Part shown: positions 8,616 to 13,325 of the stretch, in pieces | Layout of the letters: every line of letters starts with the position of its first letter | Position numbering within the stretch: position 1 is the stretch's first letter | Assembly: GCA_027686065.1 (NCBI GenBank) | Contig: JAQCTH010000086.1 | Span: 1 to 13,325, forward strand | Length of the DNA: 13,325 nt | Origin: Clostridiaceae bacterium AF10-41 | Lineage (GTDB): Bacteria > Bacillota > Clostridia > Clostridiales > Clostridiaceae | Direction of reading: 5' to 3' | Notes under the pieces: generated by a model | The model's database searches: none | What the model saw: the letters and a program-made list of their open reading frames with translations, nothing else | What the model was told of the DNA's origin: nothing | Position numbers and translations under genes: made by a program

Positions 8616-8684
8616 AGTTAAATATATAAGTTTGCTTATGACCTTGATTTGCTCCAAGTCAACGCAAACTTACATATTTTCACT
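8615..8684 (+). terminator. Long hairpin after the flavoprotein gene, possible terminator
   Basis: Two 16-base arms (8620-8635 and 8664-8679) pair at 15 of 16 positions. The AAGT/ACTT flanks (8615-8618, 8681-8684) extend the stem. The 28-base loop holds a small inner hairpin (GAC-TTG at 8640-8646 with CAAGTC at 8655-8660). The run of T after the stem is poor, so simple intrinsic termination is uncertain. It could instead protect the 3' end or be a small mobile-repeat relic. Confidence 0.5.
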
Positions 8685-8703
8685 TAAAACTGAAGGAAAT
8701 TAT

Positions 8704-8741
8704 AAAAAGACTATTACTCATTAAAAATAAGTAATAGTCTT
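8704..8741 (-). terminator. Terminator of the 6S RNA gene
   Basis: A perfect 12-bp stem (AAGACTATTACT at 8707-8718, complement at 8730-8741) with an 11-base loop is followed on the minus strand by a T5 run. It lies about 20 bases past the 3' end of the predicted 6S RNA. In the plus direction the T-run is weak. Confidence 0.85.
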
Positions 8742-8760
8742 AGCTTTTCCTAGAAAATTA

Positions 8761-8943
8761 TCCAAAATACCGGTACTCCAATTTTGATCCCTATCTCTCG
8801 ATAGGTGGGTGTCCTCACAGATATCTCAATCTCCTTCAATGCCGTCTAAGGGCCTCACATGATGGTACATTTCCTTATCTAAATATCGAACTCCCGTAGC
8901 AAATGTGTAGGTTCAAAATAGGAGCTTAACGCATATTTCAGAA
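8761..8943 (-). ncRNA. ssrS: 6S RNA (regulator of RNA polymerase)
   Basis: This stretch is visibly richer in GC than its surroundings and has no reading frame. On the minus strand the ends form a long closing stem (8913-8924 with 8776-8787, 11 of 12 pairs; outer AAATA/TATTT pairs). Two blocks resemble the central bulge of E. coli 6S RNA: TTCGATATTT (8890-8881; E. coli CCGAUAUUUC) and GACACCCACC plus a CCTATC-GAGA-GATAGG hairpin plus GATCAA (E. coli GACACAUUCACC, then CCUUG...CAAGG and GUUCAA). The distance from the 5' end to the GAT and the total length of about 180 bases also agree with E. coli 6S. 6S RNA mimics an open promoter and binds sigma-A holoenzyme in stationary phase. A raiA-type RNA is a less likely alternative. 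Exact ends are not determined. Confidence 0.75.
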
Positions 8944-8986
8944 CTTTTAAAAAGTTTTTTTCAAGTTAGCTCTTCTTTATGAAATT

Positions 8987-9015
8987 ATAATAACACTTTT
9001 AATTTATATGTTCAA
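8987..9015 (-). promoter_or_regulatory. Candidate promoter of the 6S RNA gene
   Basis: On the minus strand, TTGAAC (9015-9010), 17 bases, then TATTAT (8992-8987), which overlaps a TATAAT at 8989-8984. This would give a precursor about 35 bases longer than the mature 5' end. A nearer, weaker pair (TTGAAA followed after 18 bases by TGAAAT, close to 8938) could start the RNA directly. Confidence 0.45.
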
Positions 9016-9205
9016 TAGATTTTAACTAGGGAATTTAATTATAAAATTCCAAGATTTTAATAAAATATTATTCTATAGTAATTTTAAGTTAGAGATTTAA
9101 TTGATAAAAACGAGTAAATAAGATTATATAATAGTAACCAGTTATGTGAAATTGGTAGATTTTGTATAACTATTTTTTTATTATAAGTATTACAGAGGTG
9201 AGGTA

Positions 9206-9301
9206 ATGAAAATCGAATTGCTAATTAAATCAGAATATAAGGAACCTAAAATAATAGTTTGTAATAACAAACTTAAGAAATTAAAGAAATGGTATATTTA
9301 G
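9206..9301 (+). pseudogene. Truncated LytTR-type regulator, N-terminal remnant
   Basis: A well-placed ribosome site (GAGGTGAGGT) precedes an ATG and a frame of only 31 residues. Its start, MKIELLIKSEYKEPKIIV, resembles the beginning of stand-alone LytTR DNA-binding proteins of Firmicutes, in which the K-x-E...KEPKII pattern is common. The frame ends at a TAG before any DNA-binding core. A possible promoter lies upstream (TTGATA 9101-9106, TATAAT-like at 9124-9132). An imperfect inverted repeat, ACCAGTT/AATTGGT (9137-9156), may be its old operator. The sequence after the stop belongs to a different family, so a deletion probably joined two genes. Confidence 0.45.
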
Positions 9302-9469
9302 TATCAATGTAGTAGGAGATTTTAAGATTGTAGCTAATGTATTTCCTTTTGTATATGCAGTAGATGAAGGAAAAGTAGCATGTCTGCAGAATATTATTTA
9401 ATAATAGCAAACCTTTGGTGGGTAATTGGATATGCTATTGGAACATTTTTATTAGTTGTATATATTTAA
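9291..9469 (+). pseudogene. Frameshifted C-terminal remnant of an ABC-2/YhgE-like membrane permease
   Basis: One frame reads VVGDFKIVANVFPFVYAVDEG and stops at 9399-9401. Another frame continues from about 9383 with NLWWVIGYAIGTFLLVVYI and stops at 9469. Read together they resemble the end of ABC-2 or YhgE/Pip-type permeases: a PFxYAVD motif, a short loop, then a last membrane helix. A shift of frame near 9383 separates the two parts. The second frame has its own ATG (9380) and could be taken for a 29-residue membrane peptide, but the continuity argues for decay. No further coding potential is seen at 9470-9620. Confidence 0.45.
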
Positions 9470-9627
9470 TAGATAAATGGAAAGTAATAATAAGTAGAGG
9501 CTTAAGAAATACTTAACAAAATTATTTCATTAATTATAATTATTAAAGATATATAAGTAAATATTTACAAAATAGAAAAAGTATTTTATAGTATAAATAT
9601 ATAATTAAAAAAACAAATAAATTTTTA

Positions 9628-9656
9628 AAAAACTTTGTGTGATTCACAAAGTTTTT
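9628..9656. terminator. Bidirectional intrinsic terminator
   Basis: A perfect 12-bp stem (AAAAACTTTGTG, 9628-9639; CACAAAGTTTTT, 9645-9656) with a 5-base loop has T-rich sequence on either exit. It insulates the unknown gene at 9752 from the decayed genes before it. Confidence 0.85.
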
Positions 9657-9674
9657 ATGTATTTTATGGGGAAT

Positions 9675-9712
9675 TTTCGATTTTCGAAAGTTTAAAATTT
9701 CGAAAATCGAAA
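9675..9712. repeat. Perfect 15-bp inverted repeat upstream of the orphan gene
   Basis: TTTCGATTTTCGAAA (9675-9689) is repeated as its exact complement at 9698-9712, separated by GTTTAAAA. Each arm holds two TTTCGA/TCGAAA units, giving four in total. It lies 40 bases before the start codon at 9752 and follows a terminator. No poly-T run follows, so an operator or recombination/replication site is more likely than a second terminator. Confidence 0.7.
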
Positions 9713-9751
9713 TAAAATATCTGAAATTAAAAGCAAGAAAGAGAGAAGTTT

Positions 9752-10891
9752 ATGGAGTTAATAAAAATTGAAGATTACTATTCAATAATGGAAAATAATA
9801 AATACTACAATAGGGCATTAGCAAGAACAAATTTAAACTGCAAGGTTTTAATGAAAAGATTTAGAAAAATTGATTTTAGGAAAAATGAGGTTGATTATAG
9901 TATAATAGGGAGTTTTAAATTTATTATATGGAATCATATTATTCAAGCCTATAGTATTGAATACGGAGTTGATATTATTCCAGGAAGTTGTGGAGATATG
10001 TATGGTTATTATGTATCGATTGAAGCTGGTGAGGATAGAGAAAAAGTTGCAAATTTAACTAGTGGCTCTTTAAGAATTGACTCATATAATGGGGTATTTG
10101 AGATATCAAAAAGGTTAAAAGAAGAAAAAGACTTATATATAACAGTTTTAAAAGCTATGAAACATCTAGAAAATAATATTTTAGACTATGGAAATGAAAC
10201 ATACAAAAAGGTTAAGGGACATAAAGGAAGTAATAATGATGTATATTTATCAGTTTATCAGGTATTAACAATGGGGTGTTGTATGGGCTTAGTTGAAGAT
10301 TTTATATTAGGGATTAACTATTTGCCTGACTATTTTAGAGAGGTAAATGGAATAAAGTATTTAGATTATTTTAGTATAAAAATAAATAAAAATCAGGATT
10401 ATCATATAAATAAAAATTCTGGGGATATATTTCATATGGGAAAAAAACTTATAGATTACAAACACTGGTGCAATGGAGAGATTGGTCAAGGGATAAAAAC
10501 TATTATAAAGTTAACTGAGTTGGAAGAAAAATATTTAATATTTACTGCTTCAGTTGGTGGATATACAGGGAATTCATTTAAAATTGAAATAAATTTTATT
10601 GCAGAAACCTGTAAGCACACAAAATTTGATTATGGGTATAGTAATGAAAAAACTAATAAGGTATATTTTGATAAGAATAAAATGAGTTTAATTATTAGAA
10701 AGTTATTTAAAATTATATCAAAGTGGGAAAAAGAATATAAAGCAGAAGATGCTATCTTAGATGGAACAAGCTGGTCTGTCGGGTTAATAACGAATAAAAA
10801 GGTACTTTTTAGTTCTGGTAATAATACATATCCGAAAGATTGGAATTTATTTAGTGATATAATCTCAAAAAATATAGGCGATTTTTATTAA
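9752..10891 (+). CDS. Protein of unknown function (379 residues)
   Basis: I do not recognise this protein. It has no signal peptide and no convincing membrane segment, so it is probably cytoplasmic. Visible features are a basic N-terminal third, a block rich in Gly/Asp/Tyr (IIPGSCGDMYGYYVSIEAGE, about residues 75-94), a Cys-Cys pair at about 176-177 (MGCCMG), several aromatic/glycine turns (ASVGGYTGNSF), and a C-terminal stretch DGTSWSVGL...SGNNTYPKDW. That last pattern (hydrophobic strand with Trp, then S-G-x-N-x-Y-P) recurs at the ends of various uncharacterised Firmicute proteins. No catalytic motif is clear. The ribosome site (GAGAGAAG, spacing 3) is modest. The gene stands alone, with a terminator and inverted repeat before it and a perfect palindrome 11 bases after it. 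This fits an independently moving or self-regulated accessory gene. Confidence 0.8.
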   Translation: MELIKIEDYYSIMENNKYYNRALARTNLNCKVLMKRFRKIDFRKNEVDYSIIGSFKFIIWNHIIQAYSIEYGVDIIPGSCGDMYGYYVSIEAGEDREKVANLTSGSLRIDSYNGVFEISKRLKEEKDLYITVLKAMKHLENNILDYGNETYKKVKGHKGSNNDVYLSVYQVLTMGCCMGLVEDFILGINYLPDYFREVNGIKYLDYFSIKINKNQDYHINKNSGDIFHMGKKLIDYKHWCNGEIGQGIKTIIKLTELEEKYLIFTASVGGYTGNSFKIEINFIAETCKHTKFDYGYSNEKTNKVYFDKNKMSLIIRKLFKIISKWEKEYKAEDAILDGTSWSVGLITNKKVLFSSGNNTYPKDWNLFSDIISKNIGDFY

Positions 10892-10902
10892 TAGAACAAA
10901 AT

Positions 10903-10936
10903 TTGAATTTATAAAGAAATTTCTTTATAAATTCAA
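10903..10936. repeat. Perfect 34-bp palindrome after the orphan gene
   Basis: Two 17-base arms (10903-10919 and 10920-10936) are exact complements with no spacer. The arm reads TTGAATTTATAAAGAAA. A hairpin would need some loop opening. Exit sequences are not strongly T-rich on the plus strand (TATTAATC) but include TTTTG on the minus strand. It may be a weak terminator, a protein-binding dyad or a boundary mark. Confidence 0.75.
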
Positions 10937-10974
10937 TATTAATCTTCGGAGTATGGCATCAATTTTTATTACAG

Positions 10975-11052
10975 ATGATAAAAGACAAGAATACTGAATC
11001 ATATTATGACTTAAAGTTCTATGTTTGGATGTCAAAAAAAGAAAATCTTTAA
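10975..11052 (+). pseudogene. Possible short coding remnant
   Basis: A 25-codon frame, with YYDLKFYVWMSKKENL at its end, looks protein-like in composition. It has no ribosome site and no open continuation upstream. I cannot assign it to a family. It may be the last piece of a deleted gene; chance is also possible. Confidence 0.15.
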
Positions 11053-11103
11053 TCTAGAGTAATTTTAACCTTATAAAAATTTATGTAAAATATAGTAGTT
11101 ATA

Positions 11104-11132
11104 TGGAAATAAAGATAATAAGTGGGTATAAT
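11104..11132 (+). promoter_or_regulatory. Candidate promoter of the broken helicase gene
   Basis: TGGAAA (11104-11109), 17 bases, then a perfect TATAAT (11127-11132), 33 bases before the original ATG, which has a ribosome site AAAGGGA. The -35 matches at only four of six positions. Confidence 0.35.
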
Positions 11133-11164
11133 ATAAGAAGAACACTAGAAAAAGGGATTTATAA

Positions 11165-11846
11165 ATGCAATTAAATGTTTAGCAAAAAAGAATTATAGAA
11201 GCAAAGCCAAATGGTCATGTTCTTGTTAAGGGAGTTGCAGGGTCGGGTAAAACAACTGTTGCTGTACATAGAATTCCGTTACTATTAAATAACTACTGCT
11301 ATGGCAAGGATGATAAAGTATTAATGGTAACCTTTAATAAATCCTTACAAAATATGTAGAATATATCTATAACAATATTCAAAAGGAAAGAGAAAGTGAA
11401 CAGTTAACTTTTATTAACCAAGATAATTATAATAAACTTGATATAAAAACTACTGACTCTTTAATGTTTAGATATTTTAAAAGTAATAAAAATTACAATA
11501 ATGTAGAAATTATAGCTGCCCAAGAATTAAATAATATTATTCTAGAATCAATTGTTAAGGGTAGTAAGCTTTATACTAAGGTTAAAATTTTATCACCTGC
11601 TGACTTATCTTTTATTAAAGAAGAAATACAATGGATAAAGGCATGTAATTATAATGAACTAGAAGTTTATCAAAATATAGATAGGCTAGGAAGAATATCA
11701 AGAAAAGCTTCAGATGGTCCACAAAAATTAAGGGAAAATTCAGATGCAAGAGAATCTATATATAAGGTTTTAGAACTTTATAACAATAAGCTTAAAGAAG
11801 ATAATAAAATAGATTTTCAAGATATGGCAATAATATTGTTATAATA
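11165..11846 (+). pseudogene. Broken superfamily-1 (UvrD-like) helicase, N-terminal part
   Basis: From the ATG at 11165 the frame reads MQLNV, a TAG (11180-11182), then QKRIIEAKPNGHVLVKGVAGSGKTT, which contains the SF1 Q-motif region and Walker A (codons 11231-11257). It continues KVLMVTFNKSLQN, typical of motif Ia. The frame breaks at about 11353: a TAG appears at 11357, while the next frame continues the same protein (YVEYIYNNIQ) through DSLMFRYFKS to DFQDMAIILL, stopping at 11844. UvrD-type proteins should then show the DEAQD box, but motifs II-VI are absent, implying a large internal deletion. The ATG at 11464 is internal and not a real start. There are thus at least three lesions: nonsense, frameshift and deletion. 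The protein cannot unwind DNA as it stands. Confidence 0.75.
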
Positions 11847-11894
11847 AATAAAGATGGAGAAGAGATAGAAGACATCCCTGAATTCAAATCTTCA

Positions 11895-12416
11895 ATGATG
11901 CCATCATCATTATCAACATATGAATATATAAATTTAAAACACAATAGAAAAATAGAATTTATTTGTGATTTAGATTCTCCTAGCGAAATATATGTAAATA
12001 ATGATAATGATGAAGATATCGAAGAAGATGTAAGAAGAGTGCCAGTATTTAATGAAATTGCTGCAGGTAAGCCTATATTTATAAATAACCAATGCGAAGG
12101 TGAATTTTACTTGCCAGATTTATGGACTAAATCAATGAAAGATATATTTATATTGAAAATAAAAGGCGATAGTATGATAAATAAAAAAATAAGTAATGAA
12201 GATTATGTTCTTATCAATAAGCAATCAACTGCTAATATAGGGGATATAGTTGCTGTTGATATAGATGGAAATGCGACACTAAAAACATATAAAAGAATGG
12301 GTGGAAAAATACTACTTATTCCAGAAAATGATGCTTATGAACCAATGTTCCTTGATGAAGAGCAAGTGAATGTTATTGGAGTTGCAGTTGGAGTAATTAA
12401 GAAATCAAATGAGTGA
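11895..12416 (+). CDS. LexA-like S24 autopeptidase domain, surviving C-terminal part of the broken helicase gene
   Basis: From the ATG at 11895 there are 173 residues. The frame is open further upstream to about 11826 (GNNIVIINKDGEEIEDIP...), there is no ribosome site before 11895, and the frame overlaps the end of the helicase remnant. I therefore read it as the tail of the same original gene. The S24 fold covers about residues 48-170. It has an Ala57-Gly58 self-cleavage site in EIAAGKP, the nucleophile S93 in GDSM and the general base K130 in ATLKTYKR. The S93-K130 spacing of 37 equals that of S119-K156 in E. coli LexA. There is no helix-turn-helix, so it is not a LexA repressor. S24 domains cleave themselves on contact with RecA filaments or act as processing proteases. 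Whether this fragment is translated is doubtful; it may be part of the pseudogene. Confidence 0.7.
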   Translation: MMPSSLSTYEYINLKHNRKIEFICDLDSPSEIYVNNDNDEDIEEDVRRVPVFNEIAAGKPIFINNQCEGEFYLPDLWTKSMKDIFILKIKGDSMINKKISNEDYVLINKQSTANIGDIVAVDIDGNATLKTYKRMGGKILLIPENDAYEPMFLDEEQVNVIGVAVGVIKKSNE

Positions 12417-12757
12417 TTTTCAAACTAGATAATTACATCTAAGTTGAGGTTTGAAATTTGCAAAATAAGGATTAAAGGTAGGGTGCTATCTTGGTTTATT
12501 ATCTCTAAGGAAGGATTAATAGATGTAGGTTTTGGCTTGATAAAAATAAAAGATTTGATATTATAAATCAAATATATTTTACGAGTATATAAGAAGTTGA
12601 AAATTTATGAAATATAGGTAGCAATAAAATTTATTTATGAGAAAAGATATGTTTTATATAAAAGGTTTATTAGAGTAGTTAATTTTTATAATATTTAAAT
12701 CTAATACTAAAATAATAATATTGTTTTTATAAAATATTTTTATAGGATGGGATAATT
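12417..12757. other. 341-base stretch without a recognisable gene
   Basis: Very AT-rich, with stops in all frames. The only structure is a 7-bp inverted repeat, ATTTGAT/ATCAAAT (12553-12573), without a T-run. A TATAAT at 12687-12692 with a poor -35 may drive the next gene. Confidence 0.5.
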
Positions 12758-13325
12758 ATGAGTAATTTTAGAAAACAAATAGAGCAAGATATATTAGAAT
12801 ATCAAAAAAACTTTAGATATATAGCAAATATAGATAAAGATGAATGGGCATTTAACTATTGGATATTGAATAAGCTATTTTATGAGGATGAAGAATTGAT
12901 AGAAGAGAAAATAATTGAATATAAGGATATGGGGATTGATGCATTCGAATTCTATGAAGAAACAAAAGAATTATATCTTATTCAAAATAAGTATTATGGA
13001 TCAAATAGTGTAGTATCTACCGAATATGTAAAAAATGATTTTTTATTAAGACCATTAAATGCATTGAAAAATGGAACATATGGTAAATCAACAGAACTTC
13101 AGAATATATTTAATAAATACAAATCTAATAAAGATTTTACTGTATATTTACAGTTATATGTTACTAATAATAATGTTAATAATGAAATTAATTCATATAT
13201 AAAAAAGTTTAATCTTAAAGATCCAAGTTATAGAGCCGATATATTTTATTTAGATGATATTGAAAAAAAATACTATAATGAAATAAAAGAAGTAAAAACT
13301 AATATAACTGTGCAAATAGAAAGTA
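12758..13325 (+). CDS. AIPR-type abortive-infection phage-resistance protein, partial (5' end)
   Basis: The frame is open from the ATG at 12758, behind the ribosome site AGGATGG, to the window edge: 189 residues of a family whose members usually exceed 500. An acidic helical N-terminus leads into MGIDAFEFYEETKELYLIQNKYYG (the GID at residues 59-61 and QNK at 76-78). This matches the restriction-endonuclease-like core (D...Q-x-K) of AIPR proteins, which act in phage defence by abortive infection. The following region (YVKNDFLLRPLNALKNG, then repeated strands with LYVTNNN) fits that family's middle part. It probably cleaves nucleic acid when triggered, but this is inferred from the fold. It may be the first gene of a defence cassette continuing beyond the window. 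Partner genes cannot be seen. Confidence 0.7.
   Translation, partial: MSNFRKQIEQDILEYQKNFRYIANIDKDEWAFNYWILNKLFYEDEELIEEKIIEYKDMGIDAFEFYEETKELYLIQNKYYGSNSVVSTEYVKNDFLLRPLNALKNGTYGKSTELQNIFNKYKSNKDFTVYLQLYVTNNNVNNEINSYIKKFNLKDPSYRADIFYLDDIEKKYYNEIKEVKTNITVQIES

Noticed and set aside
8370..8657. Minus-strand frame of 95 codons
   Set aside because: It overlaps the flavoprotein gene and the hairpin after it; composition is that of an antisense shadow.
8761..8943. raiA-type RNA
   Set aside because: The GAGTTCGATATT stretch resembles a tRNA T-arm, which fits the tRNA-like fold reported for raiA, but length, closing stem and both central-bulge blocks agree better with 6S RNA.
8941..8961. Plus-strand terminator (AACTTT/AAAGTT followed by T-run)
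   Set aside because: The stem is only six A/T-rich pairs and no plus-strand gene needs it; it overlaps the upstream part of the 6S gene.
9380..9469. 29-residue single-helix membrane peptide beginning MSAEYY
   Set aside because: A weak ribosome-like stretch exists, but the preceding frame continues into it after one frameshift and together they look like a permease tail, so an independent gene is less likely.
11464..11844. Independent 126-residue protein
   Set aside because: The same frame is open upstream to 11353 and continues the helicase-like sequence; there is no ribosome site at 11464.
11895..12416. LexA repressor
   Set aside because: The S24 domain is complete but there is no winged-helix DNA-binding domain and no proper translation start.
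1..13325. CRISPR array, tRNA or rRNA genes, complete insertion sequence
   Set aside because: No regularly spaced direct repeats, no cloverleaf or rRNA blocks, and no transposase frame were seen on either strand.

Overview
The window is very AT-rich, with short intergenic gaps, strong GGAGG-type ribosome sites and gene families typical of Gram-positive anaerobes. It fits a member of Clostridium in the strict sense or a close relative; this is inferred from composition and gene content, not from a marker gene.

The left half (about 1-8.7 kb) is ordinary chromosomal backbone. Two tandem RpiR-family regulators lie on the minus strand (55-1639) and end at a strong terminator. Divergent from them is a two-gene operon encoding a heterodimeric ABC exporter (1961-5478). 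Its two nucleotide-binding domains carry complementary defects, so only one of the two ATP sites should be fully catalytic. Next come an adenosylcobalamin-dependent ribonucleotide reductase, nrdJ (5620-7977), with a near-perfect NrdR box over its promoter, and an iron-sulfur-flavoprotein-like oxidoreductase (7995-8615) 17 bases downstream.

A structured RNA lies on the minus strand at about 8761-8943 with its own promoter and terminator. I identify it as 6S RNA because its central-bulge blocks resemble those of E. coli 6S.

The right part (about 9.2-13.3 kb) is accessory and partly decayed. It holds a LytTR fragment joined to a permease-tail fragment, a strong terminator, and a perfect 15-bp inverted repeat just before an unrecognised 379-residue protein. 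A perfect 34-bp palindrome follows that gene. Then comes a broken superfamily-1 helicase gene whose distal end encodes a LexA-like S24 autopeptidase domain with an intact catalytic dyad. Last is the start of an AIPR-type abortive-infection gene, cut by the window edge. Pseudogenes, palindromes, an orphan protein and a phage-defence gene together look like a turnover hotspot or the edge of a defence island. The most unusual items are the apparent helicase-S24 fusion and the palindrome-flanked unknown protein.
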